DNA of 64,000 nucleotides from CAWFMO01 sp963817065. GTDB lineage: Bacteria; Actinomycetota; Thermoleophilia; Solirubrobacterales; 70-9. The notes beneath the pieces are model-generated. The model was not told the DNA's origin, did no database searches, and saw only the letters and a program-made list of their open reading frames with translations. The translations under genes and the position numbers were made by a program. Where the stretch lies: the NCBI GenBank assembly GCA_963817065.1, contig CAWFMO010000002.1, forward strand, positions 806,001 to 870,000. The letters run 5' to 3'. Position 1 is the stretch's first letter. The number at the start of each line of letters is the position of its first letter. Shown piece after piece: positions 8,607 to 16,472 of the stretch.

Positions 8607-9077
8607 GTGGAGATCGTCTACGTCCTCGCCGGAATCGCGGTCGCGCTGCTGCTCGTCGAGCTGCTGGTGCCGACCGGGGGCGCGCTGGCGTTCCTCGGCG
8701 CGATCGGGTTCGTCGTCGCGGGCGTGCTCGCGCTCGAGTCGGGCGAGGACCACTCGGAGGCGGTCGGCGCCGGGTTGATCACCGCCGGGCTGATCTCGGC
8801 GGTCAGCTTCTACCTGATCGGCCGCAAGGTCCTCGACGCCCACCGCGAGCCGCCGCTGGGCGGCGCGGATGAGCTGATCGGCGAGGAGGTCGAGGTCCGC
8901 TCGTCGCTGCGGCCGGTCGGGCAGGTCTGGAGCGGCGGAGCTTTGTGGAAGGCGCGCGCCGAGGGCGACGCGCAGATCGACGCAGGCAATAGAGTCCGCG
9001 TCAAGTCCGTCGACGGGCTGACCCTGGTGGTCGAGCCGGTCAAGAACACGGAAACCAGCGAGCAAGGAGGCAGTTGA
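8607..9077 (+). CDS. NfeD-like membrane protein
   Basis: A 156-residue short NfeD homologue. An N-terminal block of three to four hydrophobic helices (residues 1-75) is followed by an OB-fold-like domain containing GEEVEVRSSLRPVGQVWSGG, the signature of NfeD soluble domains. NfeD proteins partner with SPFH/stomatin proteins encoded next door, as here: the TGA overlaps the ATG of the slipin gene. The pair is thought to organise membrane microdomains or membrane protein quality control. GTG start at 8607. Confidence 0.85.
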   Translation: MEIVYVLAGIAVALLLVELLVPTGGALAFLGAIGFVVAGVLALESGEDHSEAVGAGLITAGLISAVSFYLIGRKVLDAHREPPLGGADELIGEEVEVRSSLRPVGQVWSGGALWKARAEGDAQIDAGNRVRVKSVDGLTLVVEPVKNTETSEQGGS

Positions 9078-9826
9078 TGGGCATCGCGATCGGCGTGGTC
9101 GTCGTACTCGGGTTTTTCCTGCTGCTCTTCCTCGGCTCGGCGGTCCGCGTCCTGCGCGAGTACGAGCGCGGCGTCATCTTCCGCCTCGGCCGCCTGATCG
9201 CGCTCAAGGGGCCCGGCCTGATCCTGCTGATCCCGGTGATCGACCGGATGGTCCGCGTCGACCTGCGGACCGTGACCCTCAACATCCCTCCGCAGGAGGT
9301 GATCACCCGCGACAACGTGCCCTCGCGCGTCAACGCGGTCGCCTACTTCAAGGTCATCGATCCGAACAAGGCGATCGTCGAGGTCGAGAACTTCCTGCTC
9401 GCGACCTCGCAGATCGCGCAGACCGCGCTGCGCTCGGTGCTCGGCAAGGCCGAGCTCGACCAGCTGCTCTCCGAGCGCGAGCGGCTCAACACCGACCTCC
9501 AGGTGATCATCGACGAGCAGACCGAGCCCTGGGGGGTGAAGGTCTCGACGGTCGAGATCAAGGACGTCGAGATCCCCGAGCAGATGCAGCGCGCGATGGC
9601 GAGGCAGGCCGAGGCAGAGCGCGAGCGGCGCGCGAAGATCATCGCCGCCGAGGGCGAGTTCCAGGCCGCCGAGAAGCTCGGCCAGGCCGCCGAGATCATC
9701 AGCCAGAACCCGGCGACGATCCAGCTCCGCTACCTCCAGACGCTGCTCGAGATGGGGACGCAGAACGCGACCACGATCGTCTTCCCGCTGCCGATCGACC
9801 TGCTCAATTCGCTGACCAAGAAGTGA
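9077..9826 (+). CDS. SPFH/band 7 slipin (stomatin-like protein)
   Basis: A 249-residue slipin. There is one N-terminal transmembrane segment (residues about 3-22), then the band 7 domain with EYERGVIFRLGR, GPGLILLIP and NVPSRVNAVAYFKV, and a coiled Ala/Glu-rich stretch (RQAEAERERRAKIIAAEGE) that drives oligomerisation. The ATG at 9077 is preceded at 6 bases by a full AAGGAGG ribosome binding site and overlaps the nfeD stop. It forms a membrane scaffold with the NfeD partner. Confidence 0.93.
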   Translation: MGIAIGVVVVLGFFLLLFLGSAVRVLREYERGVIFRLGRLIALKGPGLILLIPVIDRMVRVDLRTVTLNIPPQEVITRDNVPSRVNAVAYFKVIDPNKAIVEVENFLLATSQIAQTALRSVLGKAELDQLLSERERLNTDLQVIIDEQTEPWGVKVSTVEIKDVEIPEQMQRAMARQAEAERERRAKIIAAEGEFQAAEKLGQAAEIISQNPATIQLRYLQTLLEMGTQNATTIVFPLPIDLLNSLTKK

Positions 9827-9830
9827 GCCG

Positions 9831-10257
9831 CTGACGATCCGCATCGCACGCGACGCCGCCGAGGTCGAGGCGGCGCTGGAGCTGCGGGTGAAGCGTGTTC
9901 TGCGGCGAGCAGGGAGTCTCGCGCGAGGCCGAGCTCGACGGGCTCGACGCCGAGGCGGTCCACATCGTCGCGCTCGAGGACGAGCGGGTGGTCGGGACCT
10001 GCCGGCTGCGATTCGCGCAGGAGATCTGCAAGCTCGAGCGGATGGCGATCGAGAGCGAGCTGCGCGGGACGGGAGTCGGGCTGCTGCTGCTCGATGGGGC
10101 CGAGGCCGAGGCGAGGCGCCGCGGCTCGGCGACGGTCGTCCTCCACGGCCAGGTCGTCGCGCGCGGCTTCTACGAGCGCGGCGGCTACCGCGCGACGAGC
10201 GAGGACGCCTTCGTCGAGGAGGGGATCGAGCACGTGCGGATGGAGCGGGCACTGTGA
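9831..10257 (+). pseudogene. GNAT-family N-acetyltransferase, single frameshift
   Basis: A GNAT domain in two frames. The N-terminal part from CTG 9831 reads TIRIARDAAEVEAALELRVK. With an apparent extra C at 9894, the rest continues as VFCGEQGVSREAELDGLDAEAVH and then the acetyl-CoA loop (ELRGTGVGLLLLDG). Joined, it is a 141-residue protein typical of the ElaA/YjcF group, with the EQGV motif exactly at the junction. An internal GTG at 9895 gives an open 120-residue frame but lacks the first strand and helix. Three similar shifts follow in galT, so sequencing or assembly error is as likely as true decay. No ATG/GTG start exists for the first part. Confidence 0.65.
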
Positions 10258-11324
10258 GCAGCCCCGAGATCCGGACCGACCAGCTCACCGGGCTGCCGAC
10301 GATCCTCGCCCCGGCGAGGGCTGACCGTCCATTCGAATTCAAGGGCCAACGCCAACCCCAAGCCGCCCCCGGACGCGAAGCGGAGGAGGCGGCGTCTAAT
10401 GACTGTCCTTTCTGCGAGGGGAACGAGGACAAGACCCCGCCCGAGCTCTGGGCCGACCGCCCCGGGGACGGCGGCCCCGACGCGCCGGGCTGGCGCGTGC
10501 GCTCGGTCCCCAACCTCTACCCGGCGCTCGCCGAGCCCGAGGGCGGCGGCGAGCAGGGCGCCGAAGGCGCGGCCCCGGACCCCGACCCGCTGCGCTCCTC
10601 GGCCCGCGCCGGCGAGCCCGACCTCTTCGCCGCATCGCCTGCGAGCGGGACCCACGAGGTGATCGTCCACAGCCCCCGCCACGTGACCTCGCTCGCACGA
10701 GCTCGACGACGCGCGAGCTCGGCGCCGCGGTCGAGGGCTGGCGCGAGCGGATGCGCGCCCACGCCGAGGCCGCCTACATCCAGCTGATCGTCAACGAGGG
10801 CCCGGAAGCGGGGGCCTCGCTCGAGCACTCCCACGCCCAGCTCTACGCGCTCGGCCTGGTGCCGATCCTCGTCGCCCGCGAACGCGAGCGGACGAGCGCC
10901 TACAGCCAGCGCACCGCCGGCGGGCTGCTGCTCTCCGACATCGCCGCCGACGAGGTGCGCCGCAAGGAGCGGCTGGTCGCGATCGACGACGAGGCGATGC
11001 TGATCTGCCCCTGGGCATCGCGCTCGCCGTTCGAGCTGCGGATCGTCCCGCGCGCCGCGGCGGAGAGCTTCGAGCACGACGGCGCGACCGGGACGGCGAT
11101 GATCGCGACCGCGCTGCGGGCGCTCGTCGGAGCGCTTCGGCGCGATGCCGCAGTACAACCTCTGGGTCCGCACCGCCCCGCGCGGCGCCGAGCCCTTCCA
11201 CTGGCACATCGACATCTCCCCCCGGATCGCGATCAAGGCCGGCTTCGAGCTCTCGACCGGCGTCGACATCAACGTCTACCCGCCCGAGCGCGCGGCCGGC
11301 GAGCTGCGCGAGGCGCTCGGCTGA
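10254..11324 (+). pseudogene. galT: Galactose-1-phosphate uridylyltransferase-like gene, three frameshifts
   Basis: The GTG start overlaps the GNAT stop. The frames read, in order: ILAPARADRPFEF, CPFCEGNEDKTPPE, the nucleotide-binding HEVIVHSPRHVTSL, [shift at about 10698] ELDDA, [shift at about 10714] ELGAAVEGWRERM and SLEHSHAQLYALG (active-site H-x-H), [shift at about 11129] ERFGAMPQYNLWVRTAP and FHWHIDI, ending at TGA 11324. Each shift is explained by one extra base, giving about 355 residues if corrected. All conserved GalT motifs survive, which argues for errors or a very recent loss. About 20 extra residues before CPFC come from the palindromic element at 10362-10393. Confidence 0.75.
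10362..10393 (+). repeat. Palindromic in-frame element, copy 2 (inside galT)
   Basis: Stem 10362-10370 with 10385-10393 (8 of 9 pairs, with the C/A mismatch at the same place as copy 1), internal loop GGA/GA, CGC/GCG stem and GAA loop at 10377-10379. It is read as PGREAEEA. Flanks use atypical codons (CAA, AAT, TCT) compared with the surrounding gene. It lies just before the zinc-binding CPFC of GalT, where homologues have no such segment. Confidence 0.75.
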
Positions 11325-11339
11325 GAGACTGCGTTCTCC

Positions 11340-12014
11340 TTGCCGCCCGTTCGCGACCCGATCCCGCGCTTCATCTCCGATGACTCCCAGGAGGGGCTGC
11401 CCTACGGGCGCTGGGCCGACGTGCTGCGCGGCGAGCTCGCAAAGGCGGTCGACCCGCTGGCCGGAGAAGCGGGCGCCGGGCTGCCGGAGGAGATCACCTG
11501 GTACCCGGAGCGCGGGTGGGGCGGACGCGTCTACGTCCCGGCCACCGCGACGACCACCGGCGAGAAGCCGGTCGAGTGGTTCGGCTACGTCTCCTTCGTG
11601 CGCGCCGAGGGCGAGGGCGAGCCGGCCGACTTCAAGTCGGCCGCCGACTTCACCGACGTGCTCGCCGCCGACAACCCGGACTGGCGCATCGACCTCAACG
11701 AAGAGGTCGTCGGCAAATGGCGCGGCGAGTCCGACCGCCACGCCGACGTGACCCTGGTCTGGGGCCGGCCGCTGGTCCGCGGCGCCTTCGCCGCGACCGC
11801 GGAGCTCGGCGGCGGCGTCGTCGACCAGGCGCGGGTGGTCGAGGAACGCTTCAGCCTGCTCGCCGTCGACGCGGTCAAGGGCTTCGGCGACGACTTCTAC
11901 CTCGAGCTCCGGGTCTGGAACAAGCGCGGCCAGGAGCTCGCCGTCGAGAGCCTCTACGACGAGCCCGAGCCGCCGCCCCCGCCGCAGACGCCTGAACCGC
12001 CCGCGAAGTCCTGA
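11340..12014 (+). CDS. Conserved hypothetical protein
   Basis: A 224-residue soluble protein without signal peptide or membrane segment. It is rich in Glu, Asp and Trp (WYPERGWGGRVYVPA, EWFGYVSF) and ends in a Pro-rich tail (EPPPPPQTPEPP). I do not recognise a family. TTG at 11340 is the first start in frame; a GTG alternative lies further inside. The stop overlaps by 3 bases the likely CTG start of the next membrane protein, so the two probably work together. Confidence 0.7.
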   Translation: MPPVRDPIPRFISDDSQEGLPYGRWADVLRGELAKAVDPLAGEAGAGLPEEITWYPERGWGGRVYVPATATTTGEKPVEWFGYVSFVRAEGEGEPADFKSAADFTDVLAADNPDWRIDLNEEVVGKWRGESDRHADVTLVWGRPLVRGAFAATAELGGGVVDQARVVEERFSLLAVDAVKGFGDDFYLELRVWNKRGQELAVESLYDEPEPPPPPQTPEPPAKS

Positions 12015-12625
12015 CCGAGCCCCGCGAACGGACGTCGCCGCTCGCGATCGCGGCGGCGATCGTCGCCGGGCTCTGCACGATCGGCGGCTTCGGGTTGACG
12101 ATGGTCGGCTGCATCGGGGGAATCGGCGACGCGCGCTCCGAGCACGGTGAGGTCAGGATCCCCGGCCAATCGATCGTCGCCCTCCCCGAAGGCGAGGTGC
12201 TGGTCTCCTTCCAGCGCGACGACGCCGGCCGCAACGTGGACGTCCCGGACAACCTGCGCTTCGAGATCCTGCCCGTCGGCGGTGGTCCCGCGGTCGCTCT
12301 CGATGAGGACGGCGGCGCCTCGATCAGCCGCGGCGGCACCGGAAGCCGTCCGGTCGCCAAGGCCGACGTTCCAGATGCCGGCGACTACGCGGTCTCGGTC
12401 GAGGCCCGGACCGACGCTCCCGACGCCACCCTGCTCCTCGGCGAGGGCCAGAACGTGTTCACCAACCCGACCGCGCGCTTCGGCCTGATCCTGCTCGCGA
12501 TCGCCGCGGCGCTGATCTTCTTCGCGGTCGGGTTCGGGACCCGGATCGACCGCCGCCGCAAGCGCGAGAGCGCGATCCCTCCCGACTACGATCCGCCAAG
12601 TAGCCCCGGTAGCTCAGCTGGATAG
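12011..12625 (+). CDS. Membrane-anchored hypothetical protein, likely CTG start, overlaps tRNA-Arg
   Basis: About 204 residues. The N-terminal helix (SPLAIAAAIVAGLCTIGGFG) is only complete if translation begins at CTG 12011, which overlaps the preceding TGA (CTGA). The first conventional start, TTG 12095, would cut the helix. An extracytoplasmic beta-rich domain of about 120 residues follows, then a C-terminal transmembrane helix (about residues 160-182) and a basic stretch DRRRKRE. The stop is inside the tRNA-Arg gene, so the last 23 bases overlap it. Function unknown. Confidence 0.65.
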   Translation: MTEPRERTSPLAIAAAIVAGLCTIGGFGLTMVGCIGGIGDARSEHGEVRIPGQSIVALPEGEVLVSFQRDDAGRNVDVPDNLRFEILPVGGGPAVALDEDGGASISRGGTGSRPVAKADVPDAGDYAVSVEARTDAPDATLLLGEGQNVFTNPTARFGLILLAIAAALIFFAVGFGTRIDRRRKRESAIPPDYDPPSSPGSSAG

Positions 12626-12676
12626 AGCGTCCCCCTCCTAAGGGGAAGGCCGCAGGTTCGAATCCTGCCCGGGGCG
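12603..12676 (+). tRNA. tRNA-Arg (CCT anticodon)
   Basis: The cloverleaf can be folded by eye. Acceptor GCCCCGG pairs with CCGGGGC, the D arm is GCTC/GAGC, anticodon stem TCCCC/GGGGA closes the loop CTCCTAA (anticodon CCT), and the T arm is GCAGG/CCTGC with loop TTCGAAT. The discriminator base is G and CCA is not encoded. It reads AGG codons, which are rare in such a genome. Confidence 0.95.
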
Positions 12677-12758
12677 TAGACGTGGGTGTCGAAATCCCTG
12701 CAAATAGCTCCATCCGCGCGCGGCCCTATAACCGGGTCACCCAACAAGGAGTGATCCG

Positions 12759-12962
12759 ATGGCAGCGCGCAAGCAGGTCCATACGGTCTCGACCGACAAG
12801 GGCTGGAGGAACAAGGCCGGCAACAACCGTCCGATCAGCAACCACCGCACCAAGGAACTCGCCGCGAAGGCGGGCCGCAAGGTCGCGATCGAGCGCAAGG
12901 CCGAGCACGTGATCCATAAGAGCGACGGCAGCGTCGCCACGAGGCGGTTCTACGGGGCATAA
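12759..12962 (+). CDS. DUF2188 small protein
   Basis: A 67-residue basic protein matching the DUF2188 pattern: HTVSTDKGWRNKAGNN at the N-terminus, a helix with KELAAKAGRKVA, and the terminal HKSDGSVATRRFYG (usual family form HGRDGRI). The ATG is 6 bases after AAGGAGTGATCC, a clear ribosome binding site. Proteins of this family are small and without known biochemical role. The TAA overlaps the apparent ATA start of the next lipoprotein gene. The 80 bases upstream, after tRNA-Arg, contain CCCTATAAC, a possible -10 box. Confidence 0.8.
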   Translation: MAARKQVHTVSTDKGWRNKAGNNRPISNHRTKELAAKAGRKVAIERKAEHVIHKSDGSVATRRFYGA

Positions 12963-13546
12963 GCCGCAAGCTCGCCATCCTCGCCTCGCTGGCCGCGGCG
13001 GTGCTCGCCGGTTGCGGCGATGACGGCGGCGGCAACACCTCGACCCCGCGCGCCGCCGAGACCGCCGATCCGCCGGCGAAGCTGCCCGCGGGCTGGCTGA
13101 CCGAGGTCAACCGGCCCGCCGGGTTCACGGTCGGCGTCCCGCCGCTCTGGAGCGCGAACCTCGATGGCGGGACGACCGTGCTCACGTCGCCGGACAAGCT
13201 GATCGCGATCTCGATCTCCGCCGATCGCACCGGCGAGGCGCTCGAGGCGCCGCTCGACGGGTTCGCGACGGCGACGGCGGAGGGCCTGGGCGGGTTCGAA
13301 GGGCTGAAGGTCGGATCGCCGCGCTCCTTCAAGGGCGCCGCCTACCCCGGGGTCGAGGTGACGGGCCGCGGTCGCCAATCCGAGAGCAAGGTGCCCCAGC
13401 GGATCCAGCTCGTGATCCTGCGCCGCGAGGGCATCGCCTCCTATCCGGTGCTCGCGGCGATCAACACCCGCAAGGGCTCGCCGTTCGACGAGCAGGTCGA
13501 CCGCATCGTCCGCTCGCTGCGCGGCCGGCCCGTGGAAGTCGGCTAG
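12959..13546 (+). CDS. Lipoprotein of unknown function, apparent ATA start
   Basis: About 195 residues. Read from ATA 12959 the N-terminus is SRKLAILASLAAAVLAGC, a complete lipoprotein signal with lipobox LAGC. The only standard start, GTG 13001, would leave four residues before the Cys and no charged n-region. ATA sits in ATAA overlapping the upstream TAA. The mature part (residues about 40-190) resembles the PsbP/MOG1-like lipoproteins of Actinobacteria (PAGFTVGVPPLW, then RIQLVILRR), but this is a weak impression. Its stop overlaps pyrE tail to tail by 4 bases. Confidence 0.65.
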   Translation: MSRKLAILASLAAAVLAGCGDDGGGNTSTPRAAETADPPAKLPAGWLTEVNRPAGFTVGVPPLWSANLDGGTTVLTSPDKLIAISISADRTGEALEAPLDGFATATAEGLGGFEGLKVGSPRSFKGAAYPGVEVTGRGRQSESKVPQRIQLVILRREGIASYPVLAAINTRKGSPFDEQVDRIVRSLRGRPVEVG

Positions 13547-14079
13547 AGCAGCTCTTCGACGGTCGCCAGGGCGCGGTACGGCGCTCCGCCGGCCGCCTCG
13601 ATCGCATCGCCGCCGCCCGCGAGCCGGTCGACCACGGTGACCGTCCCCGCGACCTCGAAGCCCTCGGAGAGGATGCGTTCGATCGCGCGCACGGTCGAGC
13701 CCCCGGTCGTGACGACGTCCTCGACCACGAGGCAGCGCGTTCCGGGCTCGAGCACCGGGCCCTCGATCCAGCGCTGGAGCCCGTGGTCCTTCTTCTCCTT
13801 GCGGACGAAGAAGGCGACGAGGTCGTCACCGCCGGGGACGGCGATCGCGGCGCTCGCGAGCGGGTCGGCGCCCATCGTCAGTCCGCCGACCGCCTTCGCG
13901 TCGAGCTCGTTGGCGGCGGCGGCGATCAGCTCGCCGGCGGCGCGGAACGCCGGCGGGCGCAACAGCGCGCGCTTCGCGTCGACGTAGTAGTCGGCCTTCT
14001 GGCCGCTCGAGAGCGTCACCTCGCCGCGGACGACGGCGTGCTCGCGGAGCTCGGCGACGAGGATCTCGGCCGCGCTCAC
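13543..14079 (-). CDS. pyrE: Orotate phosphoribosyltransferase
   Basis: 178 residues, catalysing orotate + PRPP to OMP in pyrimidine synthesis. The PRPP-binding signature CLVVEDVVTTGGST is at about residues 113-126. The catalytic loop with FFVRKEKKDHGLQRWIEG precedes it, and LSSGQKADYYVDAKR is the N-terminal orotate-contacting segment. GTG 14079 is chosen: it overlaps the epimerase stop (GTGA) and gives the normal family length, although the frame stays open upstream. No other pyr genes are nearby. Confidence 0.93.
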   Translation of the reverse strand: MSAAEILVAELREHAVVRGEVTLSSGQKADYYVDAKRALLRPPAFRAAGELIAAAANELDAKAVGGLTMGADPLASAAIAVPGGDDLVAFFVRKEKKDHGLQRWIEGPVLEPGTRCLVVEDVVTTGGSTVRAIERILSEGFEVAGTVTVVDRLAGGGDAIEAAGGAPYRALATVEELL

Positions 14080-15014
14080 CCGAGCCCCTCCGCAAAACCC
14101 TGGCGCCAGCTCGCGTACTTCGGCGTCCAGCCGAGCTCGCGCTTCGCCTTCTCGTTCGAGGCGCCGCGCAGCTTGGTCATCATCGACGCCGCGTAGCCGC
14201 CGACGACGAGGCGCGCGAGCCAGGCCGGGGCCCGGCGCGGGGGCTTGGCGCCCAGCGCCTCGGCGTAGACCGGGAGCCAATCGCGGACCGGCGCCGGCTC
14301 GTCGTCACAGACGTTGTAGACGCCCGCGGCGCCGGCGCTGATCGAAGCGATCGTCGCCGTGACGACGTCGTCGACGTGGCAGAACGAGAACCTGCCGCCG
14401 CCGTCGCCGACGATCGGGAAGCGGCGCCTTCGGACCTCCTTCGCCTGGTTGCCGTCAGAGGCGAACGAAGTTCCGGGCCCGTACCAGAAGCCGAACCGCA
14501 GCACGAGACCCTCGACCTCCGGGTCATCGGTCACCGCGCGCTCCATCTCGGTGTGGACGGCGATCGTGCGCTCGATGTAGTCGGGCGCGTCGCGGTAGAG
14601 CGGCGCGTCCTCGGTCTTGATCCAGTCGCCCTCGGGCTCGTAGAGGAAGCAGACGTTCTGGACGATCAGCCGCCGCGCGCCGGCCGCCTTCGCCGCCGCG
14701 AGCACGTTGGCGGTGCCCTCGCCGCGCACGCGGTTGTTGTCCTCGTAGGCCCGTTTCATGTTGCGCGGGTTCAGGTTCGAGGGCAGCTTCGTCAGGTGCG
14801 AGATCACGACGTCGGGCTCGGCGCCCTCGGCGGCGGCGACCAGGGCCTCGCGGTCGAAGACGTCGGCGCGGACCGGTTCGCCGCCCGCGGTCCGCACCTT
14901 CTCCTCGCCCTCCGGCGAGCGGGTGATCCCGGTCACCTCGTGCCCGGCGTCGCGCAGGGCCGCGATCAGCGGGGCGCCGACGACCCCGGTGGCACCCGCG
15001 AGCAGGGCCCGCAC
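14076..15014 (-). CDS. NAD-dependent epimerase/dehydratase (extended SDR)
   Basis: 312 residues of Rossmann-fold SDR. The nucleotide-binding motif GATGVVG is at residues 7-13. The usual YxxxK catalytic pair is not obvious: the position after the VCFLYEP segment lacks the normal spacing, so it could be an atypical NAD(P)-binding protein. RFGFWYGPGT and VDDVVTA are conserved family blocks. GTG start, one-base overlap with the membrane protein gene upstream and GTGA overlap with pyrE downstream: a three-gene unit. The substrate is unknown. Confidence 0.85.
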   Translation of the reverse strand: MRALLAGATGVVGAPLIAALRDAGHEVTGITRSPEGEEKVRTAGGEPVRADVFDREALVAAAEGAEPDVVISHLTKLPSNLNPRNMKRAYEDNNRVRGEGTANVLAAAKAAGARRLIVQNVCFLYEPEGDWIKTEDAPLYRDAPDYIERTIAVHTEMERAVTDDPEVEGLVLRFGFWYGPGTSFASDGNQAKEVRRRRFPIVGDGGGRFSFCHVDDVVTATIASISAGAAGVYNVCDDEPAPVRDWLPVYAEALGAKPPRRAPAWLARLVVGGYAASMMTKLRGASNEKAKRELGWTPKYASWRQGFAEGLG

Positions 15015-15466
15015 TAGTCCCCGGGCGGGTAGTCGCGGCGGCGGGCCGCCGGGGCGGGGATCTGGGGCTCGACCGGCCCGCCGCCCTCGGCGCGGGCCGA
15101 CTCGCGCGCCATGTAGGCGAGCGCCGCGGCGCCGATCGCGAGCAGGATCGTGTCGGTCGCCCCGCGCGAGTCGCTCTCGTTGCTCTCGCCGATGTCGAAG
15201 AGGTGGTTGGCGGCGTGGAACGCGTACCAGAGCGCCGCGAGCACGAGCACCGGCTCGCGCCAGGCGGGGCGGCGGACCGCGACCAGAAGCGCGATCCCCG
15301 CGGCGAGGTAGAAGGCGCCGACGTCGCCGAGGTAGTGGTCGTTGCGGATCCCGTAGGAGCCGATGTTGTCGAAGAACCAGCCGGGCGCGAAGAGCTGCAG
15401 GATGCCCGTGAGCAGGTTCACGGCGGCGAAAAAGTAGAGGCCTGTCCGCAGCGCGCCTTCGCTCAT
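15014..15466 (-). CDS. Small integral membrane protein (DUF4345/DoxX-like)
   Basis: 150 residues with four predicted helices (about residues 9-28, 48-64, 73-90 and 105-122) and a Pro/Arg-rich cytoplasmic tail. The pattern GLYFFAAVNLLTGILQLFAPGWFF at the first helix resembles small four-helix membrane proteins of Actinobacteria. No catalytic residues are seen. It is the first gene of the unit with the epimerase and pyrE. Confidence 0.7.
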   Translation of the reverse strand: MSEGALRTGLYFFAAVNLLTGILQLFAPGWFFDNIGSYGIRNDHYLGDVGAFYLAAGIALLVAVRRPAWREPVLVLAALWYAFHAANHLFDIGESNESDSRGATDTILLAIGAAALAYMARESARAEGGGPVEPQIPAPAARRRDYPPGD

Positions 15467-15497
15467 CGCGCTGAGACTATCGGGCTATTGCTCAGCC

Positions 15498-16397
15498 CTA
15501 GTGGTAGACGTAGATCGTGTCGCCGATGTTGATCCAGTTGTAGATGAAGACCGAATCGGCGATCGGGTTCCGCAGGCAGCCGTGGCTGGCGGGGTAGTTC
15601 GGGACCGGGTTATAGCCGTGGGTCGCATAGCCGCCGATGAAGTAGGCGGAGTAGTACATGCGCTTGGCGTTGTAGCCCGGGGTCTTCATGTAGAAGCTGA
15701 ACTTGCCGGTCACGGTCGGCGTCGCGCCGGTGCCGGAGGAGATGTGGAAGGTGTGCTTCGGCTTCCCGTCCTCGGCCAGCACCATCACCTGGCGCGAGAG
15801 GTCGGTCTCGACGTGCTTGCCCTCGTCGGGGTGCTGGAGCGGGAACGCACCGCGGCCCTGGAGCAGCGCGCGGTAGATCGCGCGGCTGTAGCGGGTCTGG
15901 CGCTTCATCTTGTTGACCTTGCGGAAGGCGAGGACCGCGAGCTCGGTGCTGGCGCCGTAGCGCTTCTTCCCGCGCACGAAGTAGCCCTGCTCGCGGAGCA
16001 GCGAGTGGAAGAGCGCGACCTGGGGGCCCTTGCTGCCCTTGTGGAGCTTCGGCACCTGGACGTTGAAGGAGGCGCCCTGGCTGCCGCCGGCCGATGTCGC
16101 GACGACCTTGAAGGTGCAGCAGTTCTTGACGAAGATCGGGAGCGAGAACTTGCCGGCGCTGTTGCTGTTGAGGTTGAACGTCTCCGGCTTCTCGGCCCCG
16201 CGGGTCAGCTCCACCGCGACCGGGATCCCGGGCTCGGTCGTGCCCTGCATCGTCACCTTCTGATTCGGCAGCGCCTTGCCGCCCTTGATGCCCTCGAACT
16301 GGACGGCCATCGTCGCGCTCGCCGAGGAGGCGCCGACCAGCATCGCCGCCGCGACAGCGGCGCAGATGACTCCCCTTGTTCCGATCCCGGTGCGCAT
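15498..16397 (-). CDS. L,D-transpeptidase (YkuD) with peptidoglycan-binding domain
   Basis: 299 residues. A signal peptide (cleavage near SASA) is followed by a beta-rich domain (residues 30-115), a peptidoglycan-binding-like segment (LHKGSKGPQVALFHSLLREQG), and the YkuD catalytic domain with ATHGYNPVP and the active-site motif SHGCLR near residue 275. It makes 3-3 or related cross-links in peptidoglycan or attaches proteins to it. ATG 16397 gives the clean signal peptide; the open frame continues upstream without meaning. It is transcribed divergently from the ABC exporter, with a 75-base shared intergenic region. Confidence 0.9.
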   Translation of the reverse strand: MRTGIGTRGVICAAVAAAMLVGASSASATMAVQFEGIKGGKALPNQKVTMQGTTEPGIPVAVELTRGAEKPETFNLNSNSAGKFSLPIFVKNCCTFKVVATSAGGSQGASFNVQVPKLHKGSKGPQVALFHSLLREQGYFVRGKKRYGASTELAVLAFRKVNKMKRQTRYSRAIYRALLQGRGAFPLQHPDEGKHVETDLSRQVMVLAEDGKPKHTFHISSGTGATPTVTGKFSFYMKTPGYNAKRMYYSAYFIGGYATHGYNPVPNYPASHGCLRNPIADSVFIYNWINIGDTIYVYH

Positions 16398-16472
16398 CGA
16401 GGTCGGGCATTGTTGCCTAAACCGCCGCGAAATGCCAGTCGAGTCGCGTCCCCCCGTACCCTGTCCCAATTC

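Noticed and set aside
16398..16472. Riboswitch in the divergent spacer before the ABC exporter
   Set aside because: Only 75 bases, no recognisable aptamer elements or paired stems.
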